DNA of 64,000 nt, from positions 1,062,501 to 1,126,500 of the forward strand of contig CAJNDS010002157.1 in the NCBI GenBank assembly GCA_905221605.1. The letters are read 5' to 3'. Every line of letters starts with the position of its first letter. Within the stretch, counting starts at the first letter, position 1. The translations under genes and the position numbers were made by a program. The notes under the pieces were generated by a model. It had not been told where the DNA came from and searched no databases. It saw only the letters and a list, made by a program, of their open reading frames with translations. This DNA is from Symbiodinium natans. Its lineage: Eukaryota; Sar; Dinophyceae; Suessiales; Symbiodiniaceae. Shown piece by piece: positions 1-11,950 of the stretch.

Positions 1-659
1 CGTAATATTCCCTTAGGGTTTTTATAACTATACCGTAATTACTATAAGAACCCCCAAAACCCTGTTCTAATTACTCAGACCCCTATATTATGCCCGGGAG
101 TGGGAGAGCCTCTTCCCAGTCTCCACTCGTGCCGCAGGAATGAGTGAGGTTGAGTTGAGATCCCGTGACGTCATGTTCGAAGCTGAGAGAGGCAGAAAGT
201 GCAGAGGAGCGCGGGGGTTGCTTCGGTTCGGTTCGGCTTCCACTGGCTAAGAAAGTCAAGCGGCGGGGCGCTAGGCTTCGTGTGCTTTGGGGTTTCGCGT
301 TAAACCCCAAAGCCTAAACTGCTCAACCCTAAACTGCTCAACCCTAAACCCCTCACCCTAAACCCTAAATACCCCAAACCCTCAAGGCAGCAGTGCGTGT
401 TCTTGAGCCTCTCCAGAAAAAAAACGCACAATTTCTGCCCTCCGAAAACACCGATCGGGGTTTAGGGTTTAAGGGGGTAGGGGGTTTAGGGTTTAGGGTT
501 TAGGGTTTAGGGTTTAGGGTTTAGGGTTTGGGGTTTAGGGTTTGGGGTTAGGGGTTAGGGCTAGGGATTAGGGCTGGGGGTCCTGAACCTTCCTCACCCT
601 CTTGCCTTGCCCCCCCCCCCCCCCCCTCCACCCAAAGAACCTGAGTACCTGTCTCCAAG

Positions 660-743
660 CCCTAAACCCTAAACCCTAAACCCTAAACCCTAAACCCTAA
701 ACCCTAAACCCTAAACCCTAAACCCTAAACCCTAAACCCTAAG
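660..743. repeat. Interstitial telomeric tract (CCCTAAA)n
   Basis: About 12 near-perfect copies of CCCTAAA. This is one of dozens of interstitial tracts; the largest are listed separately. Tracts occur about every 200-500 bp through the whole window in both orientations. Confidence 0.95.
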
Positions 744-797
744 TCGCACAACCCGGGAAGAGGGCTTAGGGTGTAGGACTTCGGGTTTAGTGTTCAG

Positions 798-2767
798 AGT
801 CTTCACGCTACCATTCTTGGAGTCCCTGGGATTCCGTAAATGCTTAGGGTTTAGGGTTTAGGGTTTGGGGTTTAGGGTTTAGGGTTTAGGGTTTAGGGTT
901 TAGGGTTTAGGGTTTTAGGGTTTAGGGCACTTAGGCAGGTTCCTGCACATCCAGCCTCTTGTGGGAGCCACAAATGAGTTGGAGGGTGCCATTCCTGGGG
1001 AAGAGCGAAGTTTTTTAGGGTTTGGGGTTTAGGGTTTTGGGTTTAGGGTTTGGGGTTCCCTGAACCCGCTAAACCCTAAACTTGAATCTTAAACCCTGGA
1101 CACGTGAATCCTTAAAGCCTGAAAACTTGGACGGCGTTGCGCAAATAATGCTTCTAAACCCGCTAACACCCTAAACCCTAAACCCTAAACCCAGTTCTCC
1201 AACATGGGGTTTTCGGGGATCCGAAGTTTCGGTCCTTACTTTGGGTCCCTTGTTCTTTAAGCCTTTTATACACTCTATATAAACAGGGCCCATACTTCGG
1301 ATGCCCATAAACAAGGGTCCGATGGGCCCTTGGTGGGCTACCAAGCCATGGTGCTCCCGTGAGACATGGACCAGCGGCAGCCAGGCTGCGACAACATCGA
1401 TGCCCGCCGCGGCCTTGACCAGCCCGAACACAAAGTCCCCAAAACGCAAAACCCTAAACCCTGAACCCTAAACCCAAAACCCTAAACCCCGAAACCCTTT
1501 AATTAAACCCTAAACCCTGAACCCCGAGCCCCATACCCGAAGAAGCAAACGCTGAACCCTCAAAGCTGGGCCCTGAAGCCCTCAACCGCTAGGGCATTGG
1601 GGGTTTAGGGTTTAGGGATTTGGGGGTTCAGGGTTTAGGGTTTGGGGTTTTTGGGTGTAGGGTTTGAGATTTGAGAGGGTACCTTATAGGGCCCTTCGAA
1701 GTGTTACTCATTTATGGGCATATCCCACAATGCCAAAGCTGCAAGCAACCGGCATCCCTCGACTCCAAGAGTTTAGGGATTAGGGTTCAGGGCTTAGGGC
1801 TTAGGGCTTAGGGCTTAGGGTTTAGGGTTTAGGGTTTAGGGTTCAGGGCTTAGGGTTTAGGAGGCTCGTGGGGTTTTGTGGAATTTTGGGGTAGCAGGCT
1901 CAAGGGGTGGACGGCTAGACTGACCATGGAGCTTGAGAGAGGGCTTTGGGGATTCAAGGTCTTATTAGGGTTTAGGGTTTAGGGTTTAGGGTTTAGGGTG
2001 TAGGGTGTAGGGTGTAGGGTTTAGGGTTTAGGGTTCAGGGTTCAGGGTTCAGGGTTCAGGGTTCAGGGTTCAGGTTTTAGGGTTTAGGGTTTAGGGTTTA
2101 GGGTTTAGGGTTTAGGGTTTAGGGTTTAGTTCAGGCTTAGGAGGGTCTAAAGGTTGAGGGCTCAGGGCGGAGGGCACAGGGCCTTCTTGAAGGGTGTTTA
2201 GGGCCTAGAGGGCTGATGGTGGCTGGAGGGCTTGCAGGGCACATATGGCTGCGTGGCCCCACGCGCTCCCTGTTCACCAGGCGAGCCTGTAAAGGTTGAG
2301 GGTTTAGGGTCTAGGCCGAGGCGTGCATTCCAGGACGCCAGCTCCAAAATCCTGAAACGGTTGTCGCCGGCCTCGCCCCAAAAGGCGGGATCTTGGTGAA
2401 GACCTCATTCCAGCTGAGGCGGGGCCGGGCCAGCTGCTTATGGTTGAGGCTTTGGTGCTTAGGTTTAGTGTTACCAAATGGGTTCCATACAACCCATAAA
2501 CCCCTCTACTAAACCCCAGACCCGAAACCCAAAACATTCAACCTAAGCTCTAAACCTTCGAACCTTAAACCCAACCCTAGAGTCTCCACCTGAAAACCCG
2601 ACACCAGCCGAACCCCCTAAGCCCCAAATACCTTAACAAACGGTAAAGCCCTGAACCCCCAAACCCTAAACCCTTAAAGCATTCCTTAAAGCATTTTCAT
2701 TTCGGGCTTTAAGTTTTAGGGTTTTGGTTGTTTTGGCACCCAACCAATTGCGTGCTAGCTCTGTTAT

Positions 2768-2822
<55 letters not shown>

Positions 2823-5800
2823 AGGCTGAGGGCTTGGGTGATGGCATCCGGCTTTACGGTTTGGGTTGAGGGTTTAGGGTGATTCCTGGATTTGGGTTTG
2901 TACCAAACTCTAAACCTCTTTGGAGGGTCGCAAGTAAGCCCCGAACCCCGCAACATCCTGAAGCTTAGCACCTAAACCCGAAACCCCTATATCCTACCTC
3001 AAAGCTTCAGTGGGCGCCCCCCTAAACCCTACGTAAACCCAAACCCGAAACCCGAAACCCTAAACAACCCTAAACAACCCTAAACAACCCTAAACAACCC
3101 TAAACAACCCTAAACCCTAAACCCTAAACCCTAAACTCTGAACCCTAAACCCTAACCCTAAACCCTAAACCCTAAATCCCCCAGGCGACCAGGCCATAGT
3201 TGAGCTCTCGCGCAGAAGGAGACTTCGGCCGGATGTTGAAGATGGGGTGGGCGGCCACCGAGCGCCAACCTCCGGTTAAGGGTTTAGGGTTTAGGGGGTA
3301 AGGGTTTAGGGTTTAGGGTTTGGGTTTTGGGTTTTGGGTTTAGGGTTTAGGGTTTAGGGTTTAGGGTTTAGGGTTTAGGGTTTAGGGTTTAGGGTTTAGG
3401 GTTTAGGGTTTAGGGTTTAGGGTTTAGGGTTTGGGGTTTGGGGTTTGGGGTTTGGGGTTTGGGGTTTGGGGTTTGGGGTTTGGGGTTTGGGGTTTGGGAT
3501 TTGGGGTTTGGGGTTTGGGGTTTGGGGTTTAGGGTTCCCAGTTGAGCGTTCCCACCGGGTTTTGGTGGAAAGGCTTCGGAGATACTGGGTCTAGCTTTCG
3601 GGGCCACCTTTTTCAGTTCCCCTAAACCCTAATTAAACCCTAAACCCTAAACCCTAAACCCTAAACCCCACACATGCATGGAGTCCTAGCCGCAGCCTGT
3701 GAGATTGTGGACCGCTTCGATCAGTTCCCGGCTGCGCCAGAGATCGGCGATCGCGGGAGTTAGGGACATGGCCTCTGGCAAGACAGGGTTTAGGGCTTAG
3801 GGTTTAGGGTTTAGGGTTTAGGGTTTAGGGTTTGGGGTTTGGGGTTTGGGGTTTGGGGTTTGGGGTCTGGGGTTTGGGGCTTAGGGCTTAGGGCTTTGGA
3901 CTTAGGGCTTCGGGTCTAGGGTTTTGGGGGGAGGCGGGGAAGCCCAGTGACTCCACATGCCCTGCCTATGGCTTCCCAGTGAGCCCTCACATGTGGGTTC
4001 CCCTTGCCTTAACGCTGACGTAACCCTATATAAACCCTAAACACCCAAAACCCTAAACCCTCAACCCTCAACCCTAAACCCTAAACCCTACCGTTGGCAC
4101 CCAGCACCCAAAGCCCTAAATGCAGTGTCATCGCAGCCCGCGCCTGGTGCAGCGCCGCACCGAAGCCAGGGTCTGCGGCCTGGTGGGTTTAGGGTTTTAG
4201 GGTTCAGGGTTTAGGGTTTAGGGTTTAGGGCTTAGGGTTTAGGGTTTAGGGTTTAGGGTTCAGAGTTCAGGGTTCAGGGTTTAGGGTTTAGGGTTTAGGG
4301 CTTAGGGCTGAACATCACGCTGAGCGCACTGCGCTACGGACCCACAGACTTCCACAGACATTCACGCCAAGAAGATCAGGCCCACCAGTCCCAAACCATA
4401 AACCCAAAACCCTAAACCCTTGACACGAGAGTCACCTAGGATTAACAAAGGTGCCATTTTGGCTTGCAGGGGCTTATAAGGAAACCTGAAGCATCCTCCC
4501 TAAACCCTGAACCCTAAACCCCAAACCCTAAACCCTAAACCCTAGACCCCAAACCCTAAAACCCTAAACCCTAAACCCTAGACCCTAAAGCCCTATGTTC
4601 CGTAAGCAAAATGAAGATGCGTGCCCGGTGCCACTTGCCCCCTGGCCTCCAAGCCGGACACGGCAGTGGAAAACCTTGCATCAGCTGCATCTAATCCTGC
4701 ATGGGGGTTTAGGGTTTAGGGGTTAGGGTGTGGGGGTGAGGTCTTTTCGGCTTGGGTTGGGAGCTTGAAGTTTAAGGTTTAGGGTTTAGGTTCGGGTTGA
4801 AGGATTTGGGCATGTTGTTTGCTGATGCTCCTAGGGTTGCCAGAAAGCTCCATCGGCGGGGCTGCCATACGCTACGCCTTCTGGATTGAAACACACATCC
4901 CATACCTTTGCCCTCTGCACCTTTGGCCGGTGGGTTCCCATAAAGGGGCGGTACCCTCTTGGTTGGTTCCTATCATATTTTAGGGGGACCCCCCCCTTTT
5001 TGGGAAGGTACCCATGTGGACATGATGCATGAAAAAAGCTAACCCTAAACCCAAAACCCTGAAAACCCTTAAACCCTTTGGCAACCCAACGCCGCAAGCA
5101 AAACACCCAAGAAATCCTCAAATAAACCCCAAACCCCCGATGCGACCACTTCAAAGATCCCCCGAAACTTGTCGAACCCTTGCAACCCTGTAACCCCAAA
5201 CGCCCCCTAAAGACCCAAAAACCCTGAAGAAACCCGAACAACCCTGTTACGTCTAGGGCTCAAGCCCCTAGACCCGAAACCCCCGAACCACTTATGCATG
5301 GAATTTAAGCGGCGCCGAACGGGCCTAGAGCTACAGGAAACCCTAAACCCTAAACCCTAAACCCTAACCCCTAAACCCTAAACCCTAAACCCTAAACCCC
5401 AAGAAGAAACCCCCCAAACCTCCAAAAGCTTCGAACAGAAGAGCTGCCTCGCTCTTTGGCAAGGCGGAGGGTGAGGTCGCACAGCTCGTCCTTCAAGGCC
5501 TGCGGCTGGGAGTTGCGGTTTAGGGTTTAGGGTTTAGGGTTTAGGGTTTAGGGTTTGGGGTTTGGGGTTTGGGGTTTGGGGTTTAGGGTTTAGGGTTCAG
5601 GGTTTAGGGTTTAGGGTTTAGGGTTTTGGGGTTTAGGGTTTGGGGGCCATGTAACTTTCTTTAGCTTTCTCGCTCAGCAACCGTCGTAGAATTCATGAGA
5701 AACCCTTTTTAGGGGGGGGCGGCGGCTACTTTGACAAAGGAATCCCACGACCCCAAAAAGGGGCCCTACACCCTAAACCTTAAACCCTAAACCCTAAACC

Positions 5801-6721
5801 CTAAAGGTGGTTCCACAGGAATAAAACTTGGAAATGCTTCAGAAGATCTATGAGTACATGATACAGCACATGTGATGTTGTAGCACCTATGTTCTTTATG
5901 TTCTCTCTCTGGGGCTATAACTTCTATCTTCTCTGGCTATAACTTCTATCTTCTCTGGAAGGATATGCTATGGAGAAGAGGTTGTTGGCACCAAGAAATG
6001 ATTGCTTCCATCCGCACTTTCTCGATTCCATCTACATTCAATATTGATTGGTCTTATTCTTACCTTTTCCCCAATGCATTTCATAGGATCTACCGGACAG
6101 GAAGAAATGTCCTATCTTTTGGCTTCTTGCGCTCACTGAATGCCCCATAAAAGTCTTAGAACAAATTTAAAGGACAAACGCCTTTGGGGTTTAGGGTTCA
6201 AGGGTTAAGGCCTGGTGTAGGGCTTCCTTTCTTATGGCGTTTAGGGTTGAGGGTTTAGGTGTTAGGGTTGAGGAGGGTTGGGGGGCTAGGGGAGTTGAGG
6301 GTTTTCAGGGGTTGGGGGACTGGGAGGCTTTGACACCCTAAACCCTAAACCCCTAAACCCCTAAACCCCTAAACCCTAAACCCTAATCCCTAAATCCTAA
6401 ACCCTTAGGGGGGTTTAGCAGGGCTTCCGAGGAGCTGTCGGAGTGACAGGGCTTAAGGGTCCTTCGACCCTAAATCGCATAGGAGTCTAAGTCCCAGGCC
6501 GTCGAAGCCCCAGACCCTATCATGGGTTAGGGGGGTTGGGGGTTTAGGGTTAGGGTTTAGGGCTTAGGGTTTATGGTTCAGGGTTTAGGGGTTTCGGGGT
6601 TTAGGGTCTTAGAGTTTAAGGGCTTTGGATTCGCTGGCTCCTCCAGCTTCTGGGGGTCCACCACGCCGCGCACCATCACAAAGCCATCGCGCTCGAAGGT
6701 GGCGCGGGTATCAGTATCCAT
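798..6721 (-). CDS. Phytanoyl-CoA dioxygenase (PhyH)-like Fe(II)/2-oxoglutarate oxygenase, split gene
   Basis: Exons on the minus strand with compatible phases: 6721-6641, 5499-5448, 4684-4601, 4172-4138, 3772-3697, 3269-3195, 2403-2339, 1413-1355, 994-956 and possibly 825 to about 798. The first starts with ATG (MDTDTRATFERDGFVMVRG), the usual PhyH opening FxxDGFxVxRG. Exon 6 gives HPIFNIRPKSPSARE and exon 7 starts with LHQDPAFWGE, the HxD iron-binding site that follows the RPK segment in PhyH proteins. Exon 8 gives VVAAWLPLV, and exons 8-9 join to read RENGTLQLICGSHK, the family ENGxLxxxPGSH motif. Family members hydroxylate a substrate using Fe(II), O2 and 2-oxoglutarate; the substrate here is unknown. 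The distal His and Arg were not found, so the 3' end is missing or unrecognised. Donors are GC or GA throughout and acceptors are AG. The exon 7 donor (2339) and exon 10 are the least certain parts. Confidence 0.82.
2769..2819. repeat. 51-base poly-G run
   Basis: Uninterrupted Gs on the plus strand, within an intron of the PhyH-like gene. The true length in the genome may differ, because such runs are hard to sequence. Confidence 0.9.
3288..3536. repeat. Telomeric tract changing from TTTAGGG to TTTGGGG
   Basis: TTTAGGG copies to about 3430, then about 14 copies of the variant TTTGGGG. The homogeneous variant block suggests local spread by slippage or unequal exchange. The 65-residue ORF over it is a repeat translation. 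Confidence 0.95.
4453..4464 (+). other. Spliced-leader-like 12-mer GCCATTTTGGCT
   Basis: Matches 12 consecutive bases of the conserved dinoflagellate spliced leader, which ends GCCATTTTGGCTCAAG. Here the sequence continues TGCAG. It could be a relic of a reinserted mRNA on the plus strand or chance. No gene follows it on that strand. Confidence 0.35.
5800..6185. other. Telomere-free A+T-rich insert in intron 1 of the PhyH gene
   Basis: This stretch contains a direct duplication of GGCTATAACTTCTATCTTCT (5915 and 5936) and a 61-residue plus-strand ORF without recognisable features. It may be an old transposon fragment; its edges lack clear inverted repeats. Confidence 0.4.
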
Positions 6722-7266
6722 GGCTTCCGGGGTAGGGTTTAGGGTTTAGGGTTTAGGGTTTAGGGTTGAGGGTTTAGGGTTTAGGGTTTAGGGTTTAGGG
6801 TTTAGGGTTTAGGGTTTGGGGTTTAGGATTTAGGGTTTAGGGTTCAGGGTTCAGGGTTTAGATTTTAGGGTTTAGGGTTTAGGGTTTATTGAAATTATTA
6901 AGGGTTCAGGTCCGGGGAGGCTTCGAGGAAAGTTTCGAGGAGTTTCAAGGAGTTTCCTTTTTGGTTCTTTCTTATTAATTTCAAGTTACAGGGGGCTTGA
7001 GGGTTCAGGGTTTAGGGTTTCGGTTTTCGGGTTTAAGGTTCAAAGTTTAGGGTTTAGGGTGTAGTGGCTTCTGGGGCTTCGCAAGGTGTAGGGTTTGGGG
7101 ACATTTAGGGCTTTTAGGGTTTTAGGGTTGGGGCTTGTAGGGCTTCCGAGTTTCGGCTGCACAGGGTCAAAAAGGGGTTATAGGGCCTCTAGGGTTTAAA
7201 GGGTTCGCAGGGTTCCTAGTGTTTGTAGGGTTATGGGGTTGAGGGCTTGGGGCTCAGCTTCGTACC

Positions 7267-10200
7267 TTAGGCCGAGGGTTGCTGTTGCCGGCACTTCAGA
7301 GCCTTTGTAGATTGGCTTTTCAGGGTTTAGGGCTTAGGGCTTAGGGCTTCGGGCTTCGGGCTTCGGGCTTAGGGCTTAGGGGGTGTAGGGTTTAGGGTTT
7401 AGGGTTTAGGGTTTAGGGTTTAGGGTTTAGAGTTTGGGGACACGTGACGGCTTTAACATTTAAAGCGTGGCGACGTGCTCTGTTAGGCTTGACGAGTGAG
7501 GGCCAGCGCTACAGGAGCTGCTTGGGGTTGAGGGTTTGGGGTTTGGGGGTGGTGATACCCTAAACCCTGAACTCTAAACCCTAAACCCTAAACCCTGAAC
7601 CCTGAACCCTAAACCTGGGGTTTTGGAGGGTTTTGAGGGCTTTGGGGCAGCAACTTTTGGGAGTTTTCAGCCTGGGCTTTCCTCAGCATATTGCGGTTGT
7701 ACATGCTACGTAGCCCTAAACCCTACAAAATTCGAATGGGTGATCTGGAGGTTTAAAATTTAGCGTTTTGGGGTTTAGGGTTTAGGGTTTAGGGTTTAGG
7801 GTTTAGGGTTTAGGGTTTAGGGATACCCAAAACTCCCAAACCTTGAATCCGAGAGGCCCTCGGCCGCTAAAGACCAACGAGCAGCTTCAAGTGCAACCCT
7901 CAACCCTAAACCTCAAACCCTAAACCTCAAACCCGAAACCCTAAACCCAAGGGTTTAGGGTTTAGGGTTTAGGGTTTAGGGTTTAGGGTTTAGGGTTTAG
8001 GGTTTAGGGTTTAGGGTTTAGGGTTTAGGGTTTAGGGTTTAGGGTTTAGCGTTTAGGGTTTAGGGTTTAGGGCTTGCAGGTTCGAGGGACTTGGGTTTAA
8101 GGTTTAAGGGTGCGGTGGTGTTCGGGGGCTGAAGGGTCAGAGGGGTTTGGAGGCTTAACTAGGGCTTATAGGGTTTACAGGTACTTTGGGTTTAGGGGCA
8201 CAGGGATTTAGGGTTTAGGGTTTAGGGTTTAGGGTTTAGGGCGCAGGGACCCGAAGCTTGAAGCCCAAACCCTTCACCTTGGAGCCCGGCTCGTGAAGGG
8301 ACACCGAGGCCATCGTCAGCATCAGGTGAAAGCCAACATAGAAGTACATGGTCATGTCCTGAGCTTAAGGATTGGGGTTTAGGGGTTTAGGGTTTAGGGT
8401 TTCGGGTTTCGAGTTTAGGGTTTAAGGTCCGGAATTTGCGGTTGGGAGAAGGCACTTCTTGGGTATCGGGGTTCCCTAAACCCTCAAACCTCAAACCCTA
8501 AACCCTTTACCCTTAACCCTAACCCTGCTCTGGAGCGTCATTCGCTCGCATGCCTTCTATCCCTGAAAAAATGTGGGGGAGGGGGGGTGGGGGTGGAGGC
8601 GCATCACAAAAATTAATTTCGACTGGGTTATATCTACGTGAGCCCCACCGTCTTGAGCAACACCCATAAGGTGAACAACAACAACAACTAAGACCCCCCC
8701 CCCCCCCCCCCCCCAGCAAAACAAATACAAAACGACCGCGATTTAGATCAACTCCGTTGGGTATGACTGAGCCGCAGACAATGATTGTCAAAGACACGAA
8801 GTACCCCACCGTGGCGAAGTAGAAGGAGAAGAGATCGATCTCGGATTCGTTTCGGGTTTAGGGTTTAGGGTTTAGGCTTTAGGCTTTAGGCTTTAGGCTT
8901 TAGGGTTTAGGGTTTAGGGTTTAGGGTTTAGGGTTTAGGGTTTAGAGTTTGGGGTTAGGGGGCTTAGGAGTTTAGAGGGCTTAGGAGTTTAGGGGGCTTA
9001 GGGGGTTCAGGGGCTTTGGGGTTTAGGGGTTGTTGAACTCTTGAAACGAAGACCGGAAACCCTTGCTTGTAGGCCCTGACCTGCTGGTTCTGGGGGCCTT
9101 CGGGCGTTCGGGCCTTAGGGCATTAGGGCCTCAGGCCCTTGGGCCTTAGGATCTTAGGGTGTTACGGCCTTAGGGCCTTACGGCCTCGGGGCCTTCGGGC
9201 CTTCGGGCCTTAGGACCTTAAGGCTTATAGGGTTTGGGGTTTAGGGTTTAGGGTTTAGGGTTTAGGGTTTAGGGTATTTAGGGCTTAGGGTGCCAGCAGC
9301 GCTTGCGGATTTAGGTCTTTGCGCCCGCGTGAGGTTTCTGGGGCCGCAGCGGTGGGCAAGACCATGGCGCTCTCGGTGATGTCCTCGATTCGGGCGGAGA
9401 GTGGCCCTGAACCTTAAAAACTCTACGCCTTAAAACCCTAAACACCGCAGCTGAGACCCTAAACCCTACACTCAACACCCTGAAGGATTCCTTTCCAGGG
9501 CTGGTTTAGGGTTTTGGTGTACAGGCTCACCTTCTGCACGCACCTTCAGACTTCATCACCTGGAGGCGCTGGCAGAGCCCCAGCGTCTGCCCTTCCTTGC
9601 AGTACTGCTTCAGGAGTGCTGCACTCGCAGGCTCCATGCTGTAAATGCTTCCACCCTAAACCCTAAACCCTAAACCCTAAACCCGAAACCCTAAACCCGA
9701 AACCCTAAACCCTAAACCCTAAACCCTAAACCCATCTCATCCTCAACCTAAGACAGGGTTGTGAATCTCTGGCTTCGGGGTCAGTCCGTAGGTCTTCACG
9801 AACCCATACTCCCCTTCTTGGAACCTTGATAAAAATAATATGTTTAATATCCTCTTGGGTTTAGGGTTTAGGGTTTAGGGTTTAGGGTTTAGGGTTTAGG
9901 GTTTAGGGTTTAGGGTTTAGGGTTTAGGGTTTAGGGTTATAAACAAAATGAAAGAAAATAATTCCCAAGGGGGATCTAGGAACTGTGAGAACTCTTAGCT
10001 GCCTGCTTGAAGGGGCTGTCCCCGCCAGGAGCCTCAACCTGCTAGCTCGGAAACTGCACATAGAGATCTATTGTAGAGCTTCACAACCCTAAACCCTAAA
10101 CCCTAAACCCTAAACCCTCAACCCTACACCCTGAACCCTGAACCCTGAAACCCCCCCAGGCCTTCGAGCGCCAGACGCCGATGTTCCCGCCCGAGATCTT

Positions 10201-11950
10201 GTACAAGAAGGTGCTGGCCGCGTTGAAAGACACCTGTTTAGGACCTTTAGGGGCTTAGGGCTTGGGGCTCAGAGCTTCGGGGTCTATGGGCTCAAGGGTT
10301 GAGCTCTTTAGGGGTTTGGGGTTTGGCCCTAAACCCTAAACCCTAAACCCTAAACCCCAAACCCCAAGCCCTAAGTGGTAGTTCTCTAACTGCGTGGCTC
10401 CTTCCTTCAATGCGGCCATGTTCTCGGGCTTAGGCGCAAGAGGGTATCGGGGCATTAGGGCTTCAGGGTGGTAGGGTTCAGGGTTCAGGGTTCAGGGTTC
10501 AGGGTTTAGGGTTCAGGGTTCAGGGTTTAGGGTTTAGGGTTTAGGGTGTAGGGTTTAGGGTTTAAGGTTTGGGGTATAGGGAAAATTACGGCTTAGGGTT
10601 GAGAGTTGAGTGCTTGAGGCTTTTCAGAATTGTCTCACATCTTCACTCAGAAGCACTCACCAGCTTGAGGAAAGGATGCTCCGGCAATCAGACACTGAAC
10701 CCGATACTAAAAACCCATACCAGACCTGCCCCAAGCCCCTCCTTAAACTTCTATCCTGAATCCAAAAATCTTCAACCCCAAATTGAAGTTCAAACCTGAA
10801 CCAAACCTAAAAACCCCTTGAGCCATAAACCCTAAACCCCAAACACTGCGGAGGTTGACGGCCTCTCGGCCCTTCTCCCACTCCAAGAAGTCGAAGTGGT
10901 CTGACTTCTCTCCACGATTCTTGACCTGAATAGTTTTGGGTTTAGGGTTTCGGGGTTCGGGTTTAGGGTTTCGGAGGGCTCTACGCTTTGGACCGGTGGG
11001 TTTGATGCCTTTCAAGTTTGAGCAAACAAAATGATAGCCGATCAGTAAGGGCCATTGAAAACCCTGCACCCTAAACCATCCCCACCCCTCCACGCCCAAA
11101 TCCCGCCGAGGGTCCATGTCATGTTGGTACCCTTATACGCTGTCCTCGTTTTTCTCACCTAGTAGCCACCCTAAACCCAAAACCCTTTGTTTGCTGAACG
11201 GGGTTGATAGCGAACCTTGCACGGAAAGAAAAAAAAAACGGTGAAGCTAGGGTAGCACTGGGCAGCCGAGGTTGAGCTCCCTTTCAACTCACACCCTTGC
11301 CTGTCCTTGACTAAGAAGCTCATATTTACACAACAATTAAGGGTTTAGGGTTTAGGATTAGGGTTTAGGGTTAAGGGTTTAGGGTTTAGGGTTTAGGATT
11401 GAGGGTTTTGGTGTTTAGGGTTTAAGGTTAGGTTGAGGGGCAACACAACCATCTTGTCTTGGGCTTACAAACACAAACCCAACCACCATTTAAAAAGGTG
11501 GCGACAGTTTCTGTGCGTTGGGGCTCTCGAGCCAGGAAGTTCTTGAAGTCCCTAAACCCTAAACCCTAAACCCTAAACCCTAAACCCTCAACCCTAAACC
11601 CTAAACCCTAAGCCCTAAGCCCTAAGCCCTAAGCCCTAAGCCCTAAACCTCAAACCCTGTCTGGCGGGCTGCAGGAGTCAGAGATCTTCAATCGAAAGAC
11701 ATCCGGAACCGTACGCCCAGGTGGTGGAGGGTTTAGCAATAAACTCCAACCAGGGGTTTAGGGGTTTAGGGTTTAGGGTTTAGGGTTTAGGGTTTAGGGT
11801 TTAGAGTTTAGGGTTTAGGGTTTAGGGTTTAGGGTATAGGGGTTTAGGGGTTTAGGGGTTTAGGGTTTAGGGTTTAGGGTTTAAGGTTTATATCCCAAGG
11901 ACTCAACTCTTCTGCGGCTTCCTTGAGTCGGGGACGCACGACTATCTGAG
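7267..11950 (-). CDS. GT48 gene, 3' exons: end of catalytic domain and following membrane segments
   Basis: Exons: about 11950-11890 and 11735-11665 (weak), 10925-10850 ([16 protein letters not shown], aligned to CEYxQxGKGRD), about 10430-10375 ([17 protein letters not shown]), 10233-10162 ([20 protein letters not shown], like FTTKIGxGMGEQxLSR), 10038-10003 ([12 protein letters not shown]), about 9812-9740 ([20 protein letters not shown]), about 9637-9540 ([19 protein letters not shown]), about 9405-9285 ([20 protein letters not shown]), 8839-8773 ([20 protein letters not shown], the SFYFTTVGFY motif), 8358-8278 ([22 protein letters not shown]), about 7715-7690, and about 7317-7267 ([16 protein letters not shown], recalling GGARYxATGRG). 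Exons between 10.0 and 9.3 kb are extra relative to known GT48 proteins. No further exon was recognised between 7267 and 6722. Confidence 0.7.

Noticed and set aside
2666-2971. 101-residue minus ORF with a long proline run
   Set aside because: It is the translation of the 51-base poly-G run and flanking telomeric DNA.
10162-10233. Plus-strand exon [20 protein letters not shown]
   Set aside because: It reads well, but the minus-strand reading matches the GT48 KIxxGxG segment and fits neighbouring phases.
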